From: Dysosmobacter segnis
Lineage (GTDB): Bacteria > Bacillota > Clostridia > Oscillospirales > Oscillospiraceae
Length of the DNA stretch: 64,000 bases
Assembly: GCF_014297285.1 (NCBI RefSeq)
Contig: NZ_JACOQI010000010.1
Span: 1 to 64,000 of the forward strand
Reading direction: 5' to 3'
In this document: positions 32,466-40,187 of the stretch, piece after piece
How the letters are laid out: each line of letters begins with the position of its first letter
How positions within the stretch are numbered: the stretch's first letter is position 1
The notes under the pieces: generated by a model
What the model was told of the DNA's origin: nothing
The model's input: only the letters and a program-made list of their open reading frames with translations
Database searches by the model: none
Position numbers and translations under genes: made by a program

Positions 32466-33197
32466 ATGCTGACCGGAACGATCATCAACTCTCTGACTAT
32501 TCTGGCCGGGTCCGCTGTGGGGCTCGTCCTCCGGGCCGTCACCCGCCGTTCCTCTAAGGAGGTCTCCGCCGACGGTCTCGGCGGTCGGCTCCAGACCATC
32601 ATCATGCAGGGCATGGCCTTGTGCGTTCTGTATATCGGCGTCAGCGGATGTCTCAAGGGGCAGAACACCCTGACCGCCATCCTCTCCATCGCTCTGGGCG
32701 CCATTATCGGAGAGCTGCTGGATCTGGACCGCCGGATGCGGTCCCTGGGGGATTGGGTCCAGACCCGGACCGCCCGGCTGATCCACACGGAGGATGGCGC
32801 GCCCAGCATATCTGACGGGTTCGTCACCGCTTCCCTGCTGTTCTGCGTGGGGGCCATGGCCATCGTAGGCGCTCTGGAAAACGGCCTTACCGGAAGCTAT
32901 GACACTCTGAAAGCCAAATCTATCATCGACGGTATCAGCTCCATCGTGTTCGCCTCCTCCTTGGGAGTCGGCGTGGCGTTTTCCGCCGGGGCCATTTTTC
33001 TCTATCAGGGGGCCATTTCCCTTTTGGCGGGGCTGCTGTCCCCCCTGCTGGGGGACGCCGTAATCGCGGAGATGACCTGTGTCGGCTCTCTGCTGATCGT
33101 GGCCCTGAGTCTGAATATGCTGAACGTCACCAAAATCAAGGTCATGAACCTTGTCCCGGCTATCTTTCTGCCGATTTTGCTGTGCCGGTTTATGTAA
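32466..33197 (+). CDS. DUF554 membrane protein (YdfK/YqgA-like)
   Basis: A 243-residue protein with six to seven hydrophobic segments. The start LTGTIINSLTILAGSAVGLV and the ALGAIIGELLDLDRRM segment are typical of DUF554. Function unknown; a transport role is often assumed. It follows tcdA by three bases and ends just before the hairpin at 33211 and repeat copy A. Confidence 0.88.
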   Translation: MLTGTIINSLTILAGSAVGLVLRAVTRRSSKEVSADGLGGRLQTIIMQGMALCVLYIGVSGCLKGQNTLTAILSIALGAIIGELLDLDRRMRSLGDWVQTRTARLIHTEDGAPSISDGFVTASLLFCVGAMAIVGALENGLTGSYDTLKAKSIIDGISSIVFASSLGVGVAFSAGAIFLYQGAISLLAGLLSPLLGDAVIAEMTCVGSLLIVALSLNMLNVTKIKVMNLVPAIFLPILLCRFM

Positions 33198-33210
33198 ACC
33201 TCGTGCAAAA

Positions 33211-33238
33211 GGGACGCCATCTTTGCAGATGGCGTCCC
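33211..33238. terminator. Terminator hairpin, left copy
   Basis: GGGACGCCATCT and AGATGGCGTCCC around TTGC. The minus-strand side has TTTTGC after it, so it can end thioredoxin transcripts. An identical hairpin lies at 33625-33652 on the other side of repeat A. Confidence 0.7.
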
Positions 33239-33244
33239 CCAGCG

Positions 33245-33618
33245 TGTCGAAAAAGTCTTTTCTCCCCGCTGAGCCAGTTTTTAGAACTTTATAAATGTTC
33301 TGAAAACTTAGGATTTCAATGGCGCAGGGAAATAGGCGAAGCGCCGCCGGTGGCGGATCAAGCGAGCTTGTTTCGAGGAAGGCTCCCAAACAGCGGATAC
33401 GCAGTATCCGCTGTTTGGTCTGAGCCGACGGTGTATCCCTTCTTGGGTTATCTCCGCGCTAAGAGCCGCCTTGCGGCGGTTGCGCTCCGAAACACGCCTG
33501 CGGGCGTAGTCCCGCGCACACTCTTCACCCGCAAGGGGTATGCAGCATCCGTAAAGCGGCGGAGCCGCTAACGGCTGCCCTACCTTACCGTCGCGGAGAA
33601 TTTACCACTTTATCGACA
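33245..33618. mobile_element. Structured MITE-like repeat, copy A (374 bp)
   Basis: The element is bounded by near-perfect 12-bp terminal inverted repeats, TGTCGAAAAAGT and ACTTTATCGACA (11 of 12). It has no gene but many hairpins, for example AAACAGCGGATAC/GTATCCGCTGTTT at about 33390-33418. About 75 bases at its left end and 45 at its right end match copy B at 34522. It is flanked by two copies of the same 28-bp terminator hairpin. Confidence 0.7.
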
Positions 33619-33624
33619 GTCTCA

Positions 33625-33652
33625 GGGACGCCATCTTTGCAGATGGCGTCCC
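33625..33652. terminator. Terminator hairpin, right copy
   Basis: Exact copy of the hairpin at 33211-33238, followed on the plus strand by CCTTTCAT. It is the plus-strand half of what was probably one bidirectional terminator before repeat A arrived. Confidence 0.6.
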
Positions 33653-33690
33653 CTTTCATATTCACTTTTGCGTTTCGCCTGTCACGGTCC

Positions 33691-34011
33691 TTATTTTGCG
33701 CTTTCCACCATGGCGGTGATCTCCGCCTTGGGCCGGTAGCCCACGGATTTGGCCACGGCCTTGCCGTCCTTAAAGACCACCAGCATGGGGATGCTGGAGA
33801 CCTGAAAGCGCATGGCCAGCTCCATCTGCTCGTCCACATTGATCTTGCCCACCTTGAGGGTTCCGGCGTTTTCCTCAGCGATCTCGTGGACCACTGGAGC
33901 GAGCATCTTGCAGGGTCCGCACCAGTCGGCGTAGAAGTCCAGCAGGACGGGCTTATCGGAATTCAGTACCTCGTTTTCAAAATTCGCAGCAGTAATTTTC
34001 AGTTCAGCCAT
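33691..34011 (-). CDS. trxA: Thioredoxin
   Basis: Thioredoxin reduces protein disulfides. The 106-residue protein has the active site DFYADWCGPCKM near residues 25-36 and the cis-Pro loop SSIPMLVVFKDG near 72, full family length. I chose ATG 34011 (MAELKITAAN) because AAAGGAG lies nine bases upstream. It lies downstream of a small FTR-like gene with 184 non-coding bases between; in those I see only weak promoter-like words. It may be the partner of that protein. Confidence 0.95.
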   Translation of the reverse strand: MAELKITAANFENEVLNSDKPVLLDFYADWCGPCKMLAPVVHEIAEENAGTLKVGKINVDEQMELAMRFQVSSIPMLVVFKDGKAVAKSVGYRPKAEITAMVESAK

Positions 34012-34195
34012 AAGAAAGGCTCCTTTCATTTGTATATCATCAGTCTTTGTTTTTCAGCTTGCAAATACTCTGGTGTATAGTCTCCGCGGGATAGAAGGCG
34101 CACTGCGTCCGTGGCTTGTCAAGTACCATGGTGATGAGCAGCGAAGTCAGCATGAGGCTGTAAGGCCGAGGGCGAAGCAGAGGATGGGTCCCCTC

Positions 34196-34399
34196 TCAGT
34201 CCTTCAAAGATTTGTAATAGAGCATACAGTGGCAGTAGCCCTCGAAATCAGGGTCGGCGATCTGGTCCTTAAACTCCTGACACATGCACCTGGTAGCCTC
34301 CGTGCGCTCCAGACGGCAGGGGCAGTACCCACCGGTACGCTTCAGGCCCTCGCGGATGGTGTTGACGACCTCCTGATCGGAATTGAGCTTGATTTTCAT
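34196..34399 (-). CDS. Small ferredoxin-thioredoxin reductase catalytic-chain-like protein
   Basis: A 67-residue protein with three Cys pairs in the order CPC (26-28), CMC (38-40) and CHC (56-58). These pairs match the Cys pattern of the FTR catalytic subunit, which holds a [4Fe-4S] cluster next to a redox disulfide and reduces thioredoxin with ferredoxin electrons. It is shorter than the plant-type chain and no FtrA-like variable chain is nearby. Thioredoxin is the next gene on the strand. So a ferredoxin-linked thioredoxin system is likely; activity is inferred. Confidence 0.8.
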   Translation of the reverse strand: MKIKLNSDQEVVNTIREGLKRTGGYCPCRLERTEATRCMCQEFKDQIADPDFEGYCHCMLYYKSLKD

Positions 34400-34483
34400 G
34401 TCAGTTCCCGCTTTCCTCGTTTTTTGTTATGGCCTTATCATAGTAGGTTTCGTCCTGCCTTTCTGTAACAAAGTCACATTCAT

Positions 34484-34516
34484 GAAAAAATCCGACGCTT
34501 TTTCAGCGTCGGATTT
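34484..34516 (-). terminator. Terminator of the DUF134-NifX/crp operon
   Basis: AAATCCGACGC and GCGTCGGATTT form the stem; on the minus strand it ends in a T run. Repeat copy B sits immediately upstream in the transcript. Confidence 0.85.
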
Positions 34517-34521
34517 CAGCG

Positions 34522-34673
34522 TGTCGAAAAAGTCTTTTCGACACGCTGAGCAAGTTTTCAGAACTTTATAAATGTTCTGAAAACTTAGGATTTTAATGGT
34601 GCGGGACACCCTTCTTGGGTTTCCCGCACACACCCTTCCTTACCGTTGCGGAGAATTTACCACTTTATCGACA
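34522..34673. mobile_element. Structured MITE-like repeat, copy B (152 bp)
   Basis: Same termini as copy A: TGTCGAAAAAGT at 34522 and ACTTTATCGACA at 34662-34673. The left end forms a perfect hairpin (CAGCGTGTCGAAAA with TTTTCGACACGCTG), and TTTTCAGAAC/GTTCTGAAAA makes another. It looks like an internal deletion derivative of A. It sits between the crp stop and its terminator, in the same orientation as A. Confidence 0.7.
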
Positions 34674-34690
34674 GTCTCTTACTATATCAG

Positions 34691-35338
34691 CTACTTCAGG
34701 CTGTCAAAGTCCCGCAAGGTGATGGCGCCGCGCTTGAGCTCCACAAGGCCCTCCTCCGAGAACTGCTTGAGCATCCGCGCCACGGCCTCCCGCGCGGAGC
34801 TGATGTGCTGGGCGATCTGTTCATGAGTCATGCGGATTGTATCAGAGCCGGTGCGCTCCGCTTCGGACAGGAGAAAGCCCGCCAGCCGCCGGTCAAGGCC
34901 CTTGAACAAAAGCTGCTGCATGGCCCACATGACGTCGGAAAACCGTGCCGTGGCCAGCTCATAGAGGCAGCAGCGCACAGCCAAATTCTGCTCCTTGAGC
35001 ATGGCAACGATATTTGCGGGGATAATGAGGACCTCGGTATCCCGCTGGGCAGTCATCTGGGTGTCAAAGGTGATCTGGCTGATGACGCAGGAGGCCGACA
35101 GCACGCACAGATCGCCTGCATACAGCCGGAACAGTGTCACCTCCCGCCCCTCGTCGGAGAGGAGATAGGTGCGGAGCTCTCCGGAGAGTACCAGCACCAG
35201 ACCGAGACATTCGCTGCCGCCGTCATGGATGAGCGCCCCCTTTTCATAGCGGCGCGTCACCGCACTGCGCTGCACCGTTTCCCGCTCCCGCTCGGTCAGA
35301 TCCTTCCAAAACGGAAGCTGCACCAGCCGATCCTCCAT
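34691..35338 (-). CDS. Crp/Fnr-family transcriptional regulator
   Basis: A 215-residue protein with an N-terminal cyclic-nucleotide-binding-like β-barrel (about 20-120) and a C-terminal winged helix (about 145-210: MTHEQIAQHISSAREAVARM, then LKQF). There is no N-terminal Cys cluster as in Fnr, but Cys occurs in DLCVLSASCVI near 78-88, so redox sensing is possible. ATG 35338 lies two bases before the end of the upstream stop (TGATATGG), so it is translationally coupled to the DUF134-NifX gene. It may regulate the redox genes around it. Confidence 0.87.
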   Translation of the reverse strand: MEDRLVQLPFWKDLTERERETVQRSAVTRRYEKGALIHDGGSECLGLVLVLSGELRTYLLSDEGREVTLFRLYAGDLCVLSASCVISQITFDTQMTAQRDTEVLIIPANIVAMLKEQNLAVRCCLYELATARFSDVMWAMQQLLFKGLDRRLAGFLLSEAERTGSDTIRMTHEQIAQHISSAREAVARMLKQFSEEGLVELKRGAITLRDFDSLK

Positions 35339-35339
35339 A

Positions 35340-36113
35340 TCAGTGGCAGCCGTGATGGCCGCAGCCATGCTCACCGCAGGTGTGGCCGCCCTCGCCGTGG
35401 GCATGGTCGTGATGATCACAGCGGACGTTGGGATCGTATGCAAGCGCGCTTGCCAGCAGGGCGTTCACCGCCGCGTCCGCCTCGCCGCTGACGCCGCCGT
35501 AGAGCTTGATACCGGCCTCCGCCAGTGCCATCTGCGCACCGCCGCCGATACCGCCGCAAATCAGGGTATCCACGCCCCGCTGCATCAGGAAGCCAGCCAG
35601 CGCGCCGTGGCCGCTGCCGTTGGTGTCCACCACTTCCTCCCGGACGATCTTGCCGTCCGCCACTTCATAGAGCTTGAACTGCTCCGTGTGGCCGAAGTGC
35701 TGGAAAATTTGACCGTTTTCATAGGTAACTGCGATTTTCATATCAGGTTCTCCTTTTTGTTTGTGATCGGATTCGTTGAATGTCCACATCCGGCAGCTGC
35801 GGCCGCAGTGCGGATGCTCCTCCCCGCCGCAGATGCGGTAATTCCCGCCGGTGATGCGCAGCGGCTTTCCGTGGACAAGACACGCCGCGATCTTCTGCCG
35901 CGCGCTTTCGTAGATTTCCTGTACGGTGGAACGGGAAATGTCCATCTGGGCGGCACACTGCTCATGGGTGCGCTGTTCCAGATCCACCAGCCGGATGACC
36001 TCGTATTCGTCCAGCGTCAGCAGGATCGGCGTTCCGCTCCCTCCCCCGTTCGGGCAGAAGGTATCGATCTGCGGTTTGCCGCAGATCCTTCGGCATCGCG
36101 GTGGTCTCGGCAT
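35340..36113 (-). CDS. DUF134 and NifX/NifB-type cofactor-binding domain fusion with His-rich tail
   Basis: A 257-residue protein in three parts. Residues 1-107 are DUF134: MPRPPRCRRICGKPQ, then a helix-turn-helix (EQCAAQMDISRSTVQEIYES) and a Cys/His cluster. Residues 125-225 are the dinitrogenase Fe-Mo cofactor fold (MKIAVTYENGQIFQHFGHTE, CGGIGGGA). Residues 227-257 are a His/Cys-rich tail (CDHHDHAHGEGGHTCGEHGC) able to bind metal. At residue 125 an internal ATG (35741) has its own AAAGGAG eight bases upstream, so the NifX part may also be made alone. Nitrogenase genes are absent; an Fe-S or metal regulatory role is likely. Confidence 0.88.
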   Translation of the reverse strand: MPRPPRCRRICGKPQIDTFCPNGGGSGTPILLTLDEYEVIRLVDLEQRTHEQCAAQMDISRSTVQEIYESARQKIAACLVHGKPLRITGGNYRICGGEEHPHCGRSCRMWTFNESDHKQKGEPDMKIAVTYENGQIFQHFGHTEQFKLYEVADGKIVREEVVDTNGSGHGALAGFLMQRGVDTLICGGIGGGAQMALAEAGIKLYGGVSGEADAAVNALLASALAYDPNVRCDHHDHAHGEGGHTCGEHGCGHHGCH

Positions 36114-36145
36114 TCATACGCCCCCTTCGTTTTCGGTATATGCCG

Positions 36146-36174
36146 ATTATAAATCAGTTTTTTGGAAAAGTCAA
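36146..36174 (-). promoter_or_regulatory. Promoter of the DUF134-NifX/crp operon
   Basis: Minus strand: TTGACT (36174-36169), 17 bp, TATAAT (36151-36146), about 33 bases before the ATG. Confidence 0.8.
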
Positions 36175-36235
36175 TCGCTTTCTGCCGCTGCGCGGTCTTG
36201 ATGCCGCAGAACAGCTGCGAGGGCCTCTCTCCATA

Positions 36236-36272
36236 GAAAAATACCGCTGTACAGCTTACGTACAGCGGTATC
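36236..36272 (-). terminator. Terminator of the first MATE gene
   Basis: ATACCGCTGTAC and GTACAGCGGTAT pair; the minus strand ends in TTTTTC. Confidence 0.85.
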
Positions 36273-36297
36273 CGATCCCAAAAGTTTCGATTACAGT

Positions 36298-37650
36298 TTA
36301 TTTTTGCGGCTGCGACAATTTTTTCAGCACCCAGATCTGAATGGGAACGGAGCAGAGAAAGGTCAGCAGGTCCGCCACCATCTGAGCCATCTGGATACCG
36401 GGCAGGCCCAGCGTCAGGGCCAGGATCCACACGGTAGGAATAAAGAACAGCCCCTGCCGGGCCACCGCCATAAAGGTGGCCGGCACCGTCAGTCCCATGG
36501 TCTGCTGACACATATTGCCCATGACCACCCAGCTTTGCAGGCAGAAGGTCACGCACTGGAACCGCAGAGCCGCCGTACCGATGGCGATGACCTCCGGATC
36601 GTCCCGGAAGATGGATACAAGCTGCGGTGCCCAGGCAAAGCCCGCCGCGCTGACAGCCAGCAGCAGCACGAACGTCACCTTGACGCTGAACCAGAAGCCC
36701 TCCTTCACCCGGTGGTACAGGCCGGCGCCGTAGTTGAAGCCGCACACCGGCTGAAAACCCTGACCGAAGCCGATCATGGCGGAGCCGCCGAACATCATGA
36801 TCCGCTGCACCACACCCATAGCGGCGATGGCGGCGTCTCCATAGGTCCGGGCCGCCTGATTGAGGCAGATGGTAGCTACGCTTGCAAGCCCCTGTCGGGC
36901 CAGAGACGGCAGACCGCCCTTGAAGATCCACAGATAATAATAGGGCTTCAGTTTCACATGAGAAAGGTGGAGTTTGAGGTTGCCGCCCTTGGTGCAGCCG
37001 ACCAGCAGCAGGCAGAAGCTGACGAACTGGCTGATGATGGTGGCCCAAGCAGCGCCGGCGATTCCCAGATCCAGCACAAAGATCAGCAGAGGGTCCAGTC
37101 CGATGTTCAGCACCGCACCGCTGGTGATGCCCACCATGGCGTAAGCGGCGCTGCCCTGAAAACGAAGCTGGTTATTCAGCACCAGCGATGAGGTCATCCA
37201 CGGCGCGCCCAGCAGGATCACGCTGAGGTACGCTTTGGTATAGGGCAGAATGGTGTCCGTGGAGCCAAGCAGGTAGGCCAGAGGTTCCAGAAACAGCAGT
37301 CCCAGCACGCAGATCAATACACCGGTAGCCAGAGCGCTGAAGAAACCTGTGGAGGCCATTTCCGACGCCTCCTGATAGTTTTTGTGGCCGATCTCCCGGG
37401 AGATGAAATTACCGCTGCCCTGACCGAAGAAAAAGCCGATGGCCTGAATAATGGCCATCAGGGAAAATACCACGCCCACCGCGCCGGTGGCGGCGTTGCT
37501 CTTCAGCATTCCTACAAAAAACGTGTCCGCCATGTTGTAAAAGGCAGTCACCAGCATACTGACCACGCAGGGCAGCGCCATGCGTGGGATCAGCCGGCTC
37601 ACCGGTGTTTCCGTCATCAGTTGATACTTCTTTTGCTGTTGATCTTCCAA
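36298..37650 (-). CDS. MATE-family efflux transporter
   Basis: A 450-residue protein with twelve hydrophobic segments in two MATE repeats; the first holds the family start VSMLVTAFYNMADTFFVGML and GQGSGNFISRE, the second ASVATICLNQAA. MATE carriers export cationic drugs or metabolites using Na+ or H+. Monocistronic, facing the aminotransferase promoter. It is one of three MATE genes within 7 kb; they are not close copies of each other. Confidence 0.92.
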   Translation of the reverse strand: MEDQQQKKYQLMTETPVSRLIPRMALPCVVSMLVTAFYNMADTFFVGMLKSNAATGAVGVVFSLMAIIQAIGFFFGQGSGNFISREIGHKNYQEASEMASTGFFSALATGVLICVLGLLFLEPLAYLLGSTDTILPYTKAYLSVILLGAPWMTSSLVLNNQLRFQGSAAYAMVGITSGAVLNIGLDPLLIFVLDLGIAGAAWATIISQFVSFCLLLVGCTKGGNLKLHLSHVKLKPYYYLWIFKGGLPSLARQGLASVATICLNQAARTYGDAAIAAMGVVQRIMMFGGSAMIGFGQGFQPVCGFNYGAGLYHRVKEGFWFSVKVTFVLLLAVSAAGFAWAPQLVSIFRDDPEVIAIGTAALRFQCVTFCLQSWVVMGNMCQQTMGLTVPATFMAVARQGLFFIPTVWILALTLGLPGIQMAQMVADLLTFLCSVPIQIWVLKKLSQPQK

Positions 37651-37781
37651 AAAAGTCCCCCCTGTGCAGATATGGCTGTCATTTTTGTGGATTGTAACAT
37701 ATTTTTCGAAAAAAGAAAAGAAAAACGTAAAATTTTTCCGCGTTTTCCGGGTGTTTTTATGATTCTTGACAGAAAAAGTCC

Positions 37782-37810
37782 TTGAATCTCGGCCAAAAGG
37801 TGAGTATAAT
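37782..37810 (+). promoter_or_regulatory. Promoter of the aminotransferase-radical SAM pair
   Basis: TTGAAT (37782-37787), 17 bp, TATAAT (37805-37810). A small GGGGC-TTTT-GCCCC hairpin lies in the leader at about 37829-37841. Confidence 0.75.
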
Positions 37811-37880
37811 ATAAAAGATTATTGACCGGGGCTTTTGCCCCGCACAAAACTTCAGGGACTACCCGGAGAGGATGAGACAG

Positions 37881-39155
37881 ATGACTGCATACAAAGACAT
37901 GACACTGGACCAACGGAGGGCTGAATACGCAGCATTGCAGACCGCTTTTGCAGATCTGAAGGCACAGGGATTGAAGCTGGACATGACCCGCGGCAAGCCC
38001 TGCAAGGATCAGCTGGACATGGTATCTGACATCTTCGATATGCTCAAGGAGCCGGAGGACTATATTGTCGACGGCATTGATATCCGCAACTACGGTGCGC
38101 TGTCCGGTCTGCCGGAGGCCAAGCGCCTGTTCGCAAACCTTTTGGACTGCAAGCCCAAGCAGGTATTCGTGGGCGGCAACGCCAGTCTGCAGCTCATGTA
38201 CGGCGTGATCGACTGCGCCTTTATCCACGGCCGCCTCAACAGCCCCCGCCCCTGGTGCAAGGAGCCTGTTGTCAAGTGGCTGTGCCCCGCCCCCGGCTAT
38301 GACCGCCACTTCAAGCTGACGGAATCCTTCGGCTTTGAGCTCATCACCATTCCCATGACCTCCACCGGTCCGGACATGGACGCCGTGGAGGAGGCCATCA
38401 AGGACCCGGCGGTGAAGGGCATCTGGTGCGTGCCCAAGTATTCCAACCCCGAGGGCATCATCTACTCCAAGGATACCATCGTCCGTATGGCCTCCATGAA
38501 GCCCGCCGCGCCGGACTTCACGATCATGTGGGATAATGCGTACTGCATCCACGAGTTTGACGGCGACTATGTGGAGTTCCCGGACATCTTGCACCAGTGC
38601 AAGAAGTATGGCAACTATGATATGGTCTACGAGTTCGCCTCCACCTCCAAGATCACCTTCCCCGGCGACGGTGTGGCCTGCATGGCTACCTCCGAAGCCA
38701 ACCTGGAGGATTTTGAGAAGTGGATCGGTATTCAGACCATTTCCTATGATAAGGTGAACCAGCAGCGCCATGTGCTCTATCTCCAGAACCGGGCTCACAC
38801 CCTGAAGCTGATGAAAAAGCACGCGGCATTCATGAAGCCGAAGTTCGAGGCCGTTCTGAGCACTCTGGACCGTGAGATCGCCCCGCTGGAGATCGCCAGC
38901 TGGAGCCATCCCAAGGGCGGCTACTTCGTCTCCTTTGACGCCATGCCCGGTACCGCCAAGCGGACGCTGGCCCTGTGCAAGGAGGCCGGCGTGGCCATGA
39001 CCGCCGCCGGCGCCACCTTCCCCTACGGCATCGACCCCAATGACAGCAACATCCGTATTGCCCCCTCCTTCCCGCCTGTGGAGGATGTGGAGAAGGCCAT
39101 TGCCGTTTTCTGCACCTGCGTAAAGATGTCTGCATTGGAGAAGCTGGGCGTATGA
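37881..39155 (+). CDS. PLP-dependent class I aminotransferase (PF12897-like aspartate aminotransferase)
   Basis: A 424-residue fold-type I PLP enzyme. PLP-site segments are NYGALSGLPEAKRLFA and GGNASLQLMYG (about 70-115), CPAPGYDRHF near 140, PKYSNPEG near 190, WDNAYCIHEF near 220 and the lysine segment STSKITFPGDG near 257. These spacings match the Ic aminotransferase family (PF12897), of which characterised members are aspartate aminotransferases. ATG 37881 is preferred because GGAGAGG abuts the earlier ATG at 37872. Its stop overlaps the next gene's start (ATGA). Confidence 0.88.
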   Translation: MTAYKDMTLDQRRAEYAALQTAFADLKAQGLKLDMTRGKPCKDQLDMVSDIFDMLKEPEDYIVDGIDIRNYGALSGLPEAKRLFANLLDCKPKQVFVGGNASLQLMYGVIDCAFIHGRLNSPRPWCKEPVVKWLCPAPGYDRHFKLTESFGFELITIPMTSTGPDMDAVEEAIKDPAVKGIWCVPKYSNPEGIIYSKDTIVRMASMKPAAPDFTIMWDNAYCIHEFDGDYVEFPDILHQCKKYGNYDMVYEFASTSKITFPGDGVACMATSEANLEDFEKWIGIQTISYDKVNQQRHVLYLQNRAHTLKLMKKHAAFMKPKFEAVLSTLDREIAPLEIASWSHPKGGYFVSFDAMPGTAKRTLALCKEAGVAMTAAGATFPYGIDPNDSNIRIAPSFPPVEDVEKAIAVFCTCVKMSALEKLGV

Positions 39156-40021
39156 GATACCAAGGCATGGTCTACCGTCCGCCCTCCGAGGCGTACAGCC
39201 TCATCGTGCAGGTGACCTACGGGTGCAGCCACAATACCTGTGCCTTTTGCAGCATGTACAAGGAAAAGCGCTTTGCCCTGCGGCCTCTGCATGAGGTTCT
39301 GGAGGATTTCCAGATGGCCCGGCAGCGCTACCGCAGCGTCCGCCGCATCTTTCTGGCGGACGGCGACGCACTGATCCGAAAGGCCAGTGAACTGTACACA
39401 ATTCTGGATACCATCCGGGAGCTGTTTCCGGAGTGCGAGCGGGTCACCAGCTACGCCTCTCCCAGCAGCATCCGCCTGCGGACGGACGAGGAGCTGCAAA
39501 CCCTCCGGGCCAAAGGCCTGACCATGGTCTACATGGGGTTGGAATCCGGCAGTGACAAGGTCCTCACCCTCATGCGGAAGGGCCATCCCGCCGCAGAGAT
39601 CATCGAAATGGGACAGAAGGTCCGCAGAAACGGCATGGCACTATCCGTCACTGCCATCACCGGTCTGGGCGGCCCGGAGCTGCTGGAGGAACACGCCGTC
39701 AAGACCGCCGAGGCCTTCAACGCCATGAACCCGGAATACATCGGAATGCTGACGCTGATGGTGGAGCCGGGAACACCTCTGTATGACTGGGTCCATGACG
39801 GCAGCTTCCGTCTGCTGGACCAGCATCAGGTGCTGAAGGAAACAGAGCTGCTGGTCTCTCACTTCGACAGCCCCGGCAGTGTGTTCCGCATGAATCACGC
39901 CAGCAACTATCTGGACCTCCGGGGCACCCTGAATCAGGACCGGGATACTCTGCTGGCCAAGATCCATCAGGCTGAGCAGGATCTCAGCTGTCTGCGGCCC
40001 GAAAGCTGGCGCGGACTGTGA
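39152..40021 (+). CDS. Radical SAM protein of the Elp3/MiaB-like group
   Basis: A 289-residue radical SAM protein with Cys25, Cys30 and Cys33 (GCSHNTCAFCSMYK), a Cx4Cx2C spacing rather than Cx3Cx2C. I recall the GCSHNxCxFC form in a family of uncharacterised clostridial enzymes. MGLESGSDKVLTLMRKG near residue 128 is the Elp3-type SAM/β-strand motif. There is no TRAM or B12 domain. It is translationally coupled to the aminotransferase (ATGA overlap). Substrate unknown. Confidence 0.85.
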   Translation: MRYQGMVYRPPSEAYSLIVQVTYGCSHNTCAFCSMYKEKRFALRPLHEVLEDFQMARQRYRSVRRIFLADGDALIRKASELYTILDTIRELFPECERVTSYASPSSIRLRTDEELQTLRAKGLTMVYMGLESGSDKVLTLMRKGHPAAEIIEMGQKVRRNGMALSVTAITGLGGPELLEEHAVKTAEAFNAMNPEYIGMLTLMVEPGTPLYDWVHDGSFRLLDQHQVLKETELLVSHFDSPGSVFRMNHASNYLDLRGTLNQDRDTLLAKIHQAEQDLSCLRPESWRGL

Positions 40022-40136
40022 TTCGCAGCGGAGCCATTCCCATTCTTTCGTCAGATAAGAACAGGCGTGTAGGGTTCTGCTAACAGCGCACGATACGTTC
40101 CCATGAATGACAGCAAGCTCGTTCATGTGCATAATC

Positions 40137-40175
40137 AAAAAGAGCGGAGGGATCGTTTGATCCCTCTGCTCTTTT
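40137..40175. terminator. Bidirectional terminator
   Basis: AAAAGAGCGGAGGGATC and GATCCCTCTGCTCTTTT pair around GTTT. It serves the radical SAM gene and the convergent MATE gene. Confidence 0.9.
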
Positions 40176-40187
40176 GCGGTTTTGCGG

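Noticed and set aside
33182..33571. Plus-strand open frame through repeat A
   Set aside because: It crosses hairpins and terminal repeats, lacks an RBS and overlaps the DUF554 stop. It is repeat sequence, not a gene.
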